This document shows, in pieces, positions 29,040-41,170 of a stretch of DNA of 64,000 bases. The stretch is from Norana najaformis (taxonomy: Eukaryota; Annelida; Clitellata; Crassiclitellata; Hormogastridae). The stretch's first letter is position 1. Every line of letters starts with the position of its first letter. The stretch is taken from contig OZ029916.1 of the NCBI GenBank assembly GCA_964023275.1, positions 29,107,087 through 29,171,086 of the forward strand. Reading direction: 5' to 3'. Made by a program: the position numbers and the translations under genes. Below the pieces are notes generated by a model, which saw only the letters and a list, made by a program, of their open reading frames with translations, did not search any database and was not told where the DNA came from.

Positions 29040-30760
29040 CACCACCGCCACCACTTCATGGGGTTAGTTCATGACTTAAACGCTAAACCAAACTAGGCAT
29101 GGCTTTTTCGGAGTTGAGCTGGTCGTCTGCCAAATGTCCGCTAGAACAATTGTTTCAAAGTCCTCTGCGCATGTGATCAACTTCAAATGACTGCAGTCCT
29201 CGTGGTCTAGATACATTGCCCACCCCTCGCCCTACTCCACCCCAACCACTCGTCTTCCACCCTTTCCCCCATCGACAACGCAGTCTCACGCGCAGACCAG
29301 AGAGCGGGTCTGGACTTGGTTAAGAGCGCTCGTAACTTATCGGCTCAGCCGAACGAGCCTAGTGCAGTCGGTCCTGTCGCTAGGAGCGCCACTCGGCCCC
29401 ATGGTCGTCGTGGCACGTCAGATGGGAAGAAGAGCAGGCAGATACCACTGTTCTACGCCTCTCAGAAGAAGCGGTTCAGTAGAAGACACAACGGGGGCTT
29501 GAGGGCCGGAACCCCACTTTCCCTGGAATGATTCAGAAAATTTGTCCATTTTGGCATCAAAAATAATTCTGGGGAAGTGTAAAATGACTCGCACTTCGAT
29601 CTGTCAGCCCATTTTTTGCCGAGTGTGCATGAACGGAACAGAACAGGATCGAAATAGCATGCACAGCATAATGAGCATAGAAAATAGGCTCAATCGAATA
29701 AGCATTGGATCTAGCAAAATAGGCTCAACAGAATCATTAAAGCAGAACAGGCTCATCCTAATGTTCGCAACAAAACAGAAACTGCTGAATTGACACCATG
29801 TCATGCCGTGTGGCAAATTGTTCACGCATCAGTGATTCCCTCGTAACCAGGCAGTATCGATTTAATCCTAAGAGAACAACGAAATTAGCACTTTCCCCTT
29901 ACGTCACACTTCGGCATCTGCGAGAATTTTCTTTTATACTTGATTTAGGCGCAATTTAATTGTTTCAACAGAACCCACGATTTTAATGGCCAGTAGGCCT
30001 ATATATATTTTGGCCCAAAATCATCTTCGAAAAATCAAAGACCAAACTTAACAAGTAGATTATAAAGATTTAGTCAATTATCTTTGTGCTTTGAAAATAA
30101 AAATATATGTTGATACTTTTAGCCTAACACTGATTTATACGTTCAATAGAGTATTATAGAATATTCTTATTTTCCGTAAATTATTGACTGAAAAAGAAAT
30201 AAAACTAAATTGTTTTCTCATCGAGTGACTCCTCTTGTCCTTAGCAACAGACGACGACCGAGACAAAAGTAGTTGGAGGAATTGAATCTCACCCTATAGC
30301 AACCGAACGGTCAGATACAATCCTCCACTGCTCTTGCTACGGAATGCTTGTTAGCCACCACTGCACTTGAATCTCGAACAGAATGCTAACATTAAATTAA
30401 GCCTAGCTACTAACCCCGCACCTTAGGCCTACAATGAAACGCAAAACATTATTTTTCTACGTTAATATTCAACGCCACTGCGCTGCCGGGCCTATATGAT
30501 GAATTTGAATCTTAAGAAGCCTATTGAACCATGTTGGCTTTTTACATTATATTGAATATCTGGCACCAACCATCATAGCATCACTGCACCTACAGCATAC
30601 ATTTCGACATTAATTCCCCTTGTAGGCCCATACATAAAGATTTGGCACCCCCATTTTCAATTTAGAAAATGATAAGCTTTATCCAAATATACAAATGGCT
30701 ACCGTATGGTCGAAATCGCCATCACTTACATCCTTGACCTTGTGCCGCTTGCAAACAGAA
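29040..30760. other. Intergenic, no gene recognised
   Basis: It includes a CpG-richer patch at about 29220-29530 with short open frames on the plus strand (one of 71 codons, Arg/Ser/Lys-rich). No domain or convincing splice sites support a gene. The rest is AT-rich and featureless. Confidence 0.5.
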
Positions 30761-30761
30761 C

Positions 30762-30812
30762 ACAATCGTAATCGTAAACTCAAGATTTATACAGCGCCCA
30801 ATGCAAGCAACA
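30762..30812 (-). repeat. 3'-end fragment of the ATTACG-tailed LINE
   Basis: Two CGTAAT units are followed by CTCAAGATTTATACAGCGCC. This matches the left edge of the intact LINE at 58363 (CGTAATC repeats, then TTTCTACAGCGCTCAACG). A short 5'-truncated copy. Confidence 0.6.
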
Positions 30813-30999
30813 TACCCCTATTGTTCCGCGTATTTCGACTATCAACACTCAGTTTTCGGCTCAAATTAATAGTACCGCCTAAAATGCCAAAAATGAAGCT
30901 AATATTCTAACTAATGCTCGTCACGGCTCACCGCTAAGGTTATTATGATGCGCCTACTTTTCTCGTGCGACATTCGACTTTTTCCGACGCCGAAACATC

Positions 31000-31390
31000 A
31001 ACCGAGAGACCAAAGCAACGCCTACCACTGCTACCATCCTACCACTGCCACCATCTGTTAGATTTTGAACCGCCTGCTGGATACTAAGTCCGCAGAAATC
31101 CGACACTCTTTAAAATCGTCCGATACGCTTCGACTTTGGACGCATTGTGTATCGCATGTCGCACGGCCCGCCTTGTGCTCGGCATGGGCCGCAGGCAGGC
31201 CCTGCCTAGCCAGAACACTCGAAACGGCCAAGTCCGCGGCTGGCCGACTGGCTGTCAGCCTGGCCGTGAAGGTCAAGTCCCGGACCAGACGCGTGGCAGA
31301 TGCACCATCTCGGACACGGCCGGTGCAATGTAGCCGAATCGGAAATTACTTACAAAGAAAAGACGGGTTTATGCGAGGCTCTTTTTAAGA
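31000..31390. other. GC- and CpG-rich patch of unknown nature
   Basis: GC and CpG content rise well above the surrounding DNA. Frames are open on both strands (107 codons plus, 72 codons minus), as expected from GC-rich sequence. No domain is recognised. It could be a CpG-rich promoter, an exon or an old transposon. Confidence 0.3.
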
Positions 31391-32009
31391 CCAGATCACT
31401 TGTGTGACGTGTACGCTGGTCGAGCTCTGCGTGTACAGGCACACGCTTTGTGCACGCTCGGATTGCACGACCGACTCTTAGACTCTTGTAAGTATATGTG
31501 AGGCTGGGTGTAAAGAACACGAAACCTGGGTCAAAATACGGCCACTTGTCGACAGACTTTGCCGTGCGAAAACGCTGGCCATTTTACCTCCCGCAGATAC
31601 CAAGAAACAAGAAGTGGCGTAGGAGGTCGAGGGCAAGTGTGGGCCCATCCAGAGATGACAGCGTAACTGATTGGACTCGCGTTGATGACTTAAGTTTAAT
31701 GTTTGATGTTTCAAAGGCCAGTGTTTTATCTTATGCACACAGCATATGTACACAGTATACGACTTTTATATTATATAAAATACGTATTACAAGCTATATA
31801 TAGGTCGACGTGTATAGCAGAGATATCTATAAACATGAATGCCTGTACATCGTTCTTATATAGATCAGGCCTACGTGAAAATTGGTTGTAAGTTAGTTGC
31901 TATAGTAGCACTAAGAGCTTTGATACTTCGCAACGTGTATGCATGAGTCAAGACACTCTATTTAGCACCTTTAATTGCCTCTCAAGAGCGCTGTGTACCT
32001 GGCTAGCTA

Positions 32010-32412
32010 CGTGATCAAAAATCGCGTTTTAAGGTAGCTTGAAAACGTATTTTGTGCAGAGCTAAATGAAACATCACGTGTATGCCGTGGAAGACTGTGT
32101 CAGGAGGACGGCACATCACAGGAAAAGGCACAATGGGCTCGAACTGATGTGTGGAGGCGAGGCATCTGCATATTCCTGCGGGCAGAAGAGCCCTAAGACC
32201 GCCGACCCGGCTGACTCTAGACTGTAACGCAGAGCTCCCTGATAATGCAGTGCCGACTAGCCAGGCACGTCCCAGTAAGAAAATCTTCAAAGTAATTCGT
32301 TTCGCAACAGGGAGCCAGCGCAGTGTTTCTCACACATATTCCAATATATGCCAACATTCAGCACATTGGCAATCTGTACGGATGGAATTGCAGTAATCAA
32401 GGCGTGTCAAAA
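32010..32412 (-). mobile_element. Decayed CR1/L2-like LINE, C-terminal part
   Basis: Minus-strand translation with frameshifts gives RLDYCNS, ETLRWLPVAKRITLK, PSSWHSLP and a SSYLKTR-type end. These are standard landmarks of the region after the reverse transcriptase in CR1/L2 elements; the intact LINE here has LDYCNS, SLHWLKIPERI, PPLWNKLP and FHSRLKTLLF. Stops interrupt it. Confidence 0.7.
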
Positions 32413-32724
32413 AAAAAGAATGAACGCGGGGCACTGAAGCGCCAAGCAACAGATTGCATCTGATGACAAGTGTCTGGTGCAGCTGATTGAAGCAGAACAT
32501 GGAAAGGAAGTAACGTACTCTGTTACATTGTGCATAGACCTGTTTACAGCAGGCCTATAGGTATATGGCTCAAAGACTTCCTTACTTCTCCATGAGTAGG
32601 CCGCAAGGATCCAAGCCTACTAATTCACAATACTTTATACGCAGTGCAATGGCAACATTTCTATAGGGCTCCGAAAGGCATTCAACATAGGCCTCTTGTA
32701 CATGTACATACACGCAGATGCATG

Positions 32725-32805
32725 CAAATACTGCAAACATACACACACACACACACGAACACACATACACGTATACACACGCATACACACAGAGACACAC
32801 GAAGA
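32725..32805. repeat. (CA)n-rich microsatellite
   Basis: ACACAC runs mixed with ACAT, ACGC and ACAG units. Confidence 0.9.
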
Positions 32806-33467
32806 ACTTAATTCCGTCGATGGCTGAACCAGTTCGATGGCGGATTGGTGTTGTGGTTACGGAAACGCTCTTAAGGGCTTGCGCTGAAGTTGTTTTATAT
32901 AAACGTCCAGATAAATCAATCAAAATAAATAATATAGGCCGAAGTATGCATGTGGGTGCGAACTTGAAGTGCAGCCCGATTTCATTAGGATACATCACAG
33001 TTGCTAACACGTCGCTGGTCAATGTAGGGAGGTAAAGCAACGTTAAGCCCCGTTATTAACTCGATGGTTGGAATGCCACTCCACCCTCCATCCTTTAGGG
33101 TTAGGTAAATTAAGTACCAAAGGAAGCTAAGAGGTGAAAGGTGTGCCTTATTTGGATTGCCGTGGTTGTGTTTGGGCCTCAACCAAAGGATCCTTCGACT
33201 TCAGGGTCACGATTCTGAGGAGTTTCTTTGGAGGCGTGTAAACTTTCATCACATAATGTAGTTAAGAGGTCATTTCATGAAAGAAAACACTTCACTGCAT
33301 ATAGGCCGACATAATAGTCTGCTATATGAAGGCCTCAGTCGATAGTATCCTACTCCAGAAAGACCTTCATTTTAGATACATATGTCTCAATTAAATTCAA
33401 TAAGCCCAGCGGATTTCGGGAAGCTTCTCAAAACGGATTGCGATGTTTTACTACGGTTTCGCTTGTA

Positions 33468-33540
33468 GGAACCATTATAATAACGGTGCTACAAAAGTCA
33501 GTAGATTGGATTGGATTAGATTAAATTGGAGTGTACTGGA
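33468..33540 (+). repeat. SINE-like copy of the GATTA-tailed family
   Basis: GGAACCATTATAATAACGGT then GCTACAAAAGTCAGTAG and a tail of TTGGATTGGATTAGATTA. The core is diverged, but the order and the GATTA/GATTG tail match the family. Confidence 0.55.
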
Positions 33541-33671
33541 TTGGATTAGAGTATATTAGGTAGGCCTACAATCGGCGAAAAGGAGCCTGATCAGAGCATG
33601 ATAAATTAACCTATCACATTTGAGTAAACCTGCGAGAAGGCCTGCCTTCTGAAAGTACACACATTGGCTGT

Positions 33672-34625
33672 TGTTGCTTCGGCATCATCGTCGTTGTCAT
33701 CGTCATCATCATCAGCTCTTGACGTTAGCCATTTGGCGGCGATTGGTGCGAATAAATGATCTCCTTTATCCTCGGTCATTTGTCAAGTCCATTGTTCCTG
33801 TCATGTTTAGTTCATGTGTTGTTATGTCTTCGTTTATATACTGTCTATCGATCCAGCGCAGTCTTGGTCTTCCATTGTTTCTCTTTCCTTCGATACCTGC
33901 ACGCAGTGCATTGTGTCGGATTCAATGAATCGGCTTTCTTTTCACCTGACCAAATCATCGGAGTTTTCGCTGAATGACTTTGTCCAGCAGTGTTGGTTGG
34001 ATATCGAAGAACTGTCTTGTATCATCGTTTCTAATTTTTTTGGTCTTAAATTCCTGCAATTTTCCATAGCCAAGTCATTTTTCTGCTGCGAGGATTCTTT
34101 TCCCATTTTGCTTGTGTATTGTCCAGCATTCTGATCCATATAGTAAAATGGTGTATCATCGCGTCGTATATTTTTGTCTTCGTTTTCTTTGTTATTTTCC
34201 TGCTTCTCAAAATCCTGTTCATTTTTCCAAATGCTTCTGAGGTGCCTCCAATTTTCCTTTGTATGTATTTTTGCTGTTGCCACCTGCGATTATTAGACCT
34301 CCAAATGGAATCAACTGATCTACTTTTTCATTGTCTTCTTTGATGCTGATAATTATTTATTGGTCTCTGTTTTTGAAATATTGTTCTAGTTTTGTCTGCG
34401 TTAATCAGTAGGCCGAATCCTACTGGTGTTTTCTATCTGTTTTGCAATTGTGGTTCTGTTCTGCTTCTAATGAGGAGGCCAATGTCGTCGGAAAATCGAA
34501 GGTTATTCACCAGCCCTCCATATAGTTCGATTCTTGCTTCGGCATTGCTTAAGCTGAGAGTCATTACTGCTTCTAATACTGGTCTTTACAGGTATGGTGA
34601 TATGATGCATGCCTGAGTTTGTAGG
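33672..34625 (-). mobile_element. RTE-like LINE relic with reverse transcriptase remnant and (GAT)n tail
   Basis: Minus-strand translation gives CIISPYL, EARIELYGGLVNNLRFSDD and FGLLINADKTRT, the motif order of an RTE-type reverse transcriptase. The usual F/Y-A-D-D is changed to FSDD. Further on come WTKSFSENSDD, RRSFIRTNRRQMANVKS and a GATGATGATGATGACG tail at the left edge (33672-33715). Stops and frameshifts show it is dead. The same 3' end occurs inverted at 28500. Confidence 0.75.
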
Positions 34626-35584
34626 ACGGGTTGAATATGTAAACCAGCGTTGTCCTATTTTCTCTCTTCCTAAACAAACTACGAGCCAGTCTATGCTGTG
34701 AGGTGCTACGCATTTGAAGATGATCTCTTTCAGTTATATTGAGACTTGTGTCCCTTAACAGTGCGTAGTTTACTCCTAATATAAAAAAGCTTTTTTGAAA
34801 CGTTCTCTACCGCAGAATCACCACACGTACGACCGTATATTTTTATATGTCTTCTAAATGACCCGCATTCAAAAACGGCCCAAGGTTAAAAATATTCATG
34901 TGGTTTCTCGCCACTTGTTAATACTAATACTAAACACTAAACTAATACTAAACAAAGCAATGGTATATTTTGTGTGATTTCTCTTACAATATGACGTAGG
35001 CTAACTGAAATCTTATATGTCGTAGCTCCAGTTTTTAAAGTGGTGCCACATAATTGTAGGTCTATTATCACCCATGCACGCAGATGAGCTCATTACCTTA
35101 TGCACATAAAGGACAGGCTAAGTTATGTCAATGTCAATAGTCCTGGCAGCCATAAAGCCATTGCACGCCGTTAAACATTGGACGCTACTTGAAAGAGGCT
35201 TACTACATAAATAAAAGACAATAGGAATGTCAGAGGAGGTCGGCATCAACAGCCATGGCAGCCATAAAATGTCGTTAAACGCTTGTAACTCACTAAGGAG
35301 ACTTAAGGAACATTGCGGGCCTCTTTAAGTTATTGAAATAAGTGAAAGTGGCGCAATAGATTTACATTTTATTTTGGCCTATCACAGACTGTTGATAAAA
35401 TCCTTTATTTCCTGTAAGTTTACACTGCAAGTAGGATTACAAGTTACTAGCATAGTCAGTATGACATGGCGGTCAATTTGTTGATTGCTTGCTCTGTAAC
35501 GCGTAGAGTGTTGAGTTAGAACCTCGTGGAAGAAGATTGTGTAGAAACACTTAGCAATTCTTTCAGGCGCAGCTGCTTTGCCCC
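34626..35584. other. Intergenic, nothing recognised
   Basis: AT-rich sequence with no convincing ORF, RNA gene or repeat. Confidence 0.5.
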
Positions 35585-35722
35585 ATCACTTGACATCGAG
35601 GCAAAGCTGGATGCTTTTCAATAGTGGTGTCTTAGCCGAACATTGCACATTTCCCACACGGCTCAAGTCGCCAACACAGAGGCAGATGGACTTAATGATG
35701 CACATCCCAGTGACGGGAATGA
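35585..35722 (+). pseudogene. LINE C-terminal remnant, source of the 106-bp satellite
   Basis: In shifting frames it encodes SLDIEAKLDAFQ, WCLSRTLHISH, NTEADGL and PVTGMIQTRRLRMLGHIARC, the last running into the first satellite unit. This order (KLDAF, WCLRRILxIxW, VTxxIxxRRLRxxGHIAR) is typical of the segment after the reverse transcriptase in a widespread LINE group. Relics at 41535 and 49458 have the same layout. A stop and a frameshift are present. Confidence 0.75.
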
Positions 35723-38315
35723 TCCAAACCAGGAGGCTTCGGATGTTGGGACACATCGCACGTTGCGACGGCGAACAGAATTATGCCAAAGCTCTAGAAG
35801 AATCTCAAGGACACGGGGGGCCAGCCCATCCAAACCAGGAGGCTTCGGATGTTGGGACACATCGCACGTTGCGACGGCGAACAGAATTATGCCAAAGCTC
35901 TAGAAGAATCTCAAGGACACGGGGGGCCAGCCCATCCAAACCAGGAGGCTTCGGATGTTGGGACACATCGCACGTTGCGACGGCGAACAGAATTATGCCA
36001 AAGCTCTAGAAGAATCTCAAGGACACGGGGGGCCAGCCCATCCAAACCAGGAGGCTTCGGATGTTGGGACACATCGCACGTTGCGACGGCGAACAGAATT
36101 ATGCCAAAGCTCTAGAAGAATCTCAAGGACACGGGGGGCCAGCCCATCCAAACCAGGAGGCTTCGGATGTTGGGACACATCGCACGTTGCGACGGCGAAC
36201 AGAATTATGCCAAAGCTCTAGAAGAATCTCAAGGACACGGGGGGCCAGCCCATCCAAACCAGGAGGCTTCGGATGTTGGGACACATCGCACGTTGCGACG
36301 GCGAACAGAATTATGCCAAAGCTCTAGAAGAATCTCAAGGACACGGGGGGCCAGCCCATCCAAACCAGGAGGCTTCGGATGTTGGGACACATCGCACGTT
36401 GCGACGGCGAACAGAATTATGCCAAAGCTCTAGAAGAATCTCAAGGACACGGGGGGCCAGCCCATCCAAACCAGGAGGCTTCGGATGTTGGGACACATCG
36501 CACGTTGCGACGGCGAACAGAATTATGCCAAAGCTCTAGAAGAATCTCAAGGACACGGGGGGCCAGCCCATCCAAACCAGGAGGCTTCGGATGTTGGGAC
36601 ACATCGCACGTTGCGACGGCGAACAGAATTATGCCAAAGCTCTAGAAGAATCTCAAGGACACGGGGGGCCAGCCCATCCAAACCAGGAGGCTTCGGATGT
36701 TGGGACACATCGCACGTTGCGACGGCGAACAGAATTATGCCAAAGCTCTAGAAGAATCTCAAGGACACGGGGGGCCAGCCCATCCAAACCAGGAGGCTTC
36801 GGATGTTGGGACACATCGCACGTTGCGACGGCGAACAGAATTATGCCAAAGCTCTAGAAGAATCTCAAGGACACGGGGGGCCAGCCCATCCAAACCAGGA
36901 GGCTTCGGATGTTGGGACACATCGCACGTTGCGACGGCGAACAGAATTATGCCAAAGCTCTAGAAGAATCTCAAGGACACGGGGGGCCAGCCCATCCAAA
37001 CCAGGAGGCTTCGGATGTTGGGACACATCGCACGTTGCGACGGCGAACAGAATTATGCCAAAGCTCTAGAAGAATCTCAAGGACACGGGGGGCCAGCCCA
37101 TCCAAACCAGGAGGCTTCGGATGTTGGGACACATCGCACGTTGCGACGGCGAACAGAATTATGCCAAAGCTCTAGAAGAATCTCAAGGACACGGGGGGCC
37201 AGCCCATCCAAACCAGGAGGCTTCGGATGTTGGGACACATCGCACGTTGCGACGGCGAACAGAATTATGCCAAAGCTCTAGAAGAATCTCAAGGACACGG
37301 GGGGCCAGCCCATCCAAACCAGGAGGCTTCGGATGTTGGGACACATCGCACGTTGCGACGGCGAACAGAATTATGCCAAAGCTCTAGAAGAATCTCAAGG
37401 ACACGGGGGGCCAGCCCATCCAAACCAGGAGGCTTCGGATGTTGGGACACATCGCACGTTGCGACGGCGAACAGAATTATGCCAAAGCTCTAGAAGAATC
37501 TCAAGGACACGGGGGGCCAGCCCATCCAAACCAGGAGGCTTCGGATGTTGGGACACATCGCACGTTGCGACGGCGAACAGAATTATGCCAAAGCTCTAGA
37601 AGAATCTCAAGGACACGGGGGGCCAGCCCATCCAAACCAGGAGGCTTCGGATGTTGGGACACATCGCACGTTGCGACGGCGAACAGAATTATGCCAAAGC
37701 TCTAGAAGAATCTCAAGGACACGGGGGGCCAGCCCATCCAAACCAGGAGGCTTCGGATGTTGGGACACATCGCACGTTGCGACGGCGAACAGAATTATGC
37801 CAAAGCTCTAGAAGAATCTCAAGGACACGGGGGGCCAGCCCATCCAAACCAGGAGGCTTCGGATGTTGGGACACATCGCACGTTGCGACGGCGAACAGAA
37901 TTATGCCAAAGCTCTAGAAGAATCTCAAGGACACGGGGGGCCAGCCCATCCAAACCAGGAGGCTTCGGATGTTGGGACACATCGCACGTTGCGACGGCGA
38001 ACAGAATTATGCCAAAGCTCTAGAAGAATCTCAAGGACACGGGGGGCCAGCCCATCCAAACCAGGAGGCTTCGGATGTTGGGACACATCGCACGTTGCGA
38101 CGGCGAACAGAATTATGCCAAAGCTCTAGAAGAATCTCAAGGACACGGGGGGCCAGCCCATCCAAACCAGGAGGCTTCGGATGTTGGGACACATCGCACG
38201 TTGCGACGGCGAACAGAATTATGCCAAAGCTCTAGAAGAATCTCAAGGACACGGGGGGCCAGCCCATCCAAACCAGGAGGCTTCGGATGTTGGGACACAT
38301 CGCACGTTGCGACGG

Positions 38316-38405
38316 CGAACAGAATTATGCCAAAGCTCTAGAAGAATCTCAAGGACACGGCGAACAGAATTATGCCAAAGCTCTAGAAGAATCTCAAGGA
38401 CACGG
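38316..38405 (+). repeat. 45-bp duplication inside one satellite unit
   Basis: 38316-38360 and 38361-38405 are identical 45-base copies (starting CGAACAGAATTATGCC). The junction is at CACGG|CGAAC, where GACACGG and GACGGCG share short homology. It is the only length variant inside the array body. Confidence 0.95.
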
Positions 38406-39663
38406 GGGGCCAGCCCATCCAAACCAGGAGGCTTCGGATGTTGGGACACATCGCACGTTGCGACGGCGAACAGAATTATGCCAAAGCTCTAGAAGAATCT
38501 CAAGGACACGGGGGGCCAGCCCATCCAAACCAGGAGGCTTCGGATGTTGGGACACATCGCACGTTGCGACGGCGAACAGAATTATGCCAAAGCTCTAGAA
38601 GAATCTCAAGGACACGGGGGGCCAGCCCATCCAAACCAGGAGGCTTCGGATGTTGGGACACATCGCACGTTGCGACGGCGAACAGAATTATGCCAAAGCT
38701 CTAGAAGAATCTCAAGGACACGGGGGGCCAGCCCATCCAAACCAGGAGGCTTCGGATGTTGGGACACATCGCACGTTGCGACGGCGAACAGAATTATGCC
38801 AAAGCTCTAGAAGAATCTCAAGGACACGGGGGGCCAGCCCATCCAAACCAGGAGGCTTCGGATGTTGGGACACATCGCACGTTGCGACGGCGAACAGAAT
38901 TATGCCAAAGCTCTAGAAGAATCTCAAGGACACGGGGGGCCAGCCCATCCAAACCAGGAGGCTTCGGATGTTGGGACACATCGCACGTTGCGACGGCGAA
39001 CAGAATTATGCCAAAGCTCTAGAAGAATCTCAAGGACACGGGGGGCCAGCCCATCCAAACCAGGAGGCTTCGGATGTTGGGACACATCGCACGTTGCGAC
39101 GGCGAACAGAATTATGCCAAAGCTCTAGAAGAATCTCAAGGACACGGGGGGCCAGCCCATCCAAACCAGGAGGCTTCGGATGTTGGGACACATCGCACGT
39201 TGCGACGGCGAACAGAATTATGCCAAAGCTCTAGAAGAATCTCAAGGACACGGGGGGCCAGCCCATCCAAACCAGGAGGCTTCGGATGTTGGGACACATC
39301 GCACGTTGCGACGGCGAACAGAATTATGCCAAAGCTCTAGAAGAATCTCAAGGACACGGGGGGCCAGCCCATCCAAACCAGGAGGCTTCGGATGTTGGGA
39401 CACATCGCACGTTGCGACGGCGAACAGAATTATGCCAAAGCTCTAGAAGAATCTCAAGGACACGGGGGGCCAGCCCATCCAAACCAGGAGGCTTCGGATG
39501 TTGGGACACATCGCACGTTGCGACGGCGAACAGAATTATGCCAAAGCTCTAGAAGAATCTCAAGGACACGGGGGGCCAGCCCATCCAAACCAGGAGGCTT
39601 CGGATGTTGGGACACATCGCACGTTGCGACGGCGAACAGAATTATGCCAAAGCTCAAGGACAC

Positions 39664-39681
39664 GGGGGGGGGGGGGGGGGG
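39664..39681 (+). repeat. G18 homopolymer at the array edge
   Basis: The terminal unit has 18 consecutive G where other units have six. It marks the point where satellite sequence gives way to unrelated DNA. Confidence 0.9.
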
Positions 39682-39699
39682 CAGCCCATCACAAGAATT

Positions 39700-40547
39700 T
39701 CCATTACTTCCCAGCTTATGCAAATACCTAGTCCTGCCGCTTACTAACAGAGACAAATGTGTGTTGATAATTTTCCAAAGGTCTTGACACCGAGTCCGCT
39801 CAGCAGGCTTGAACCCGCAATCGTTAGGCTACAAACCAAACGCGCTACGAAACAGACAGCACTCAAGCAATATTACAGTGTAATAGTATGCACGCTATTT
39901 AGAATTCATAATCACTCCATTGCATTGTGTTAAATCTGCACTGAGATCGTTCGAAATGTCAGAGCTGATACAACCTTCATTGCTGCGGATAATTTGTGGC
40001 CCAGGTTCTACTTTTTCAACTGGTCGGACGGATCGAGGGCCAAATAAAACGGTTTAAGATCGGAGCACATGATCCTTGAAATAATACGATAACAAACTCC
40101 ACGCTCAAGGGTCCATTTAAACGTCGACCAAGTCGTCAGCCGTGTTTGCAAAACTACGCCATAAGATCGACAGACTGAAAGAGCAATATTTACAGCATTA
40201 TTGTTGTCTGAGCATGCTGGCAAATAGTACAGGTATGCCGGTGTTGATTGATTAGGGAAATTACCTTAGAAAGTGGCGCAAAGGCCGGCTCGTCTAAACG
40301 ATTTGAGCCAATCGAAAATCTTAACGCAGGCTACTGTTAGCAGTAGATGGTATTTCTTGATTTCTCGACCTTGTGTATCGACTTGAGCAAGTCGGCTTAC
40401 ATGCTTGCCTACTTAATTACTTTTTACTAGCTTACTTGCCTATTAGCTTACAAACTTAATGACTCACTTTTTAATTGTTTGATTGGTTACTAAAGGGATT
40501 ACTTGCTTAATTAGTTTTCATGCATGGTGGATCAATCTAAAAGAAGG
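39700..40547. other. Intergenic, nothing recognised
   Basis: Mixed-composition DNA between the satellite and the 40.5-kb minisatellite. A 71-codon minus-strand frame at 40008-40223 has no recognisable motif. Confidence 0.5.
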
Positions 40548-40735
40548 TTGTACTGTATTAAGTTGTGTTGTATTAAGTTGTGTTGTAAGTTGTATTGTAT
40601 TAAGTTGTGTTGTATTATGTTGTGTTGTATTATGTTGTGTTGTATTAAGTTGTGTTGAATTATGTTGTGTTGTATTTTCATGTAATGTATTGTAGTGTAA
40701 TGTATTGTAGTGTATTGCATTCTCTCTTTTGGTAA
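40548..40735. repeat. 15-bp minisatellite (TTGTGTTGTATTAAG-type)
   Basis: About ten degenerate units of TTGTGTTGTATTA(A/T)G, decaying into GTAATGTATTGTAGT units on the right. Long open frames on both strands here come from the repeat. Confidence 0.9.
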
Positions 40736-40744
40736 TGCATTGTA

Positions 40745-40815
40745 TTGTAATTTACATTGTGATTAAATTTTGTATAGCGCCTCTTACGGAAAACTACTCA
40801 GAGGTTGACCCATTG
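40745..40815 (-). repeat. LINE 3'-end fragment
   Basis: ATTTTGTATAGCGCCTCTTA then AAAACTACTCAGAGGTTGACC, the same 3' end seen at 5057 and 50040, with a short TTGTAAT-type tail on its left. Confidence 0.6.
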
Positions 40816-41099
40816 TGAGAGCTCTGCGAGAGTTGATAAGTCTTGGAGAACTGCGATAGTCTTACCTGCTAAAGCCACCTGAGCACGAACTAAGTTTGAA
40901 ACTAAAGAGTTAGTTTCCACAGTATAGCCCTGGACGTCCTATTCCAAAAAGGATCACCCATGTTAGATGAGGACAGTTAGTCAACAAAGACCCAAGACCT
41001 TTGCAAGATATCACATAGAAGGAGTGTCGTCCAGGAAGACATCTGGCAATGAGTATAACAACCTTGAAGTGGAATGTACAGGAGATATTTACATAGCAG

Positions 41100-41170
41100 A
41101 TTATTGCATATACCTATGGCTATGGCCCATATTCATGTGACCAGTATGCACACATAAATGTATAATGTCA
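41100..41170 (+). repeat. Interspersed repeat, paired with 43843-43910
   Basis: It shares TTGCATATAC-TATGG-TATG-CCCATAT, then GACC-GTAT--ACACATAAATGTATA with 43843-43910, in the same orientation. Confidence 0.7.

Larger units (their letters stand above)
35723..39690 (+). repeat. Satellite array, 106-bp unit, 37 copies, LINE-derived
   Basis: Taking the ATGTTGGGACACATCGCACG landmark, units start at 35743 and every 106 bases to 38287, then at 38438 and every 106 bases to 39604, giving 25 + 12 = 37 units. Copies look identical, except that the unit at 38287 carries a 45-base internal duplication and the last unit lacks 11 bases and has an 18-G run. One frame of the unit reads MLGHIARCDGEQNYAKALEE, homologous to a LINE C-terminal segment. 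Since 106 is not a multiple of 3, each frame passes through all three phases and stops after about 2.5 units. The 88-codon ORFs are a by-product. Confidence 0.97.

Noticed and set aside
28666-29067. 133-codon plus-strand ORF
   Set aside because: It lies in a decayed LINE 3' end. The Met/Thr-rich end comes from the GATGATGAC tail, and homology with 33672-34110 shows the original coding frame was different.
35723-39690. CRISPR-like direct repeats
   Set aside because: Units are head-to-tail with no variable spacers, the unit is 106 bp, there are no cas genes, and the host is an animal.
35578-39787. More than 30 overlapping ORFs of about 88 codons on the plus strand
   Set aside because: They are the same peptide read from each 106-bp satellite unit. 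The unit length is not a multiple of three and the frame meets a stop after about 2.5 units. There is no start context, splice site or conservation to suggest translation.
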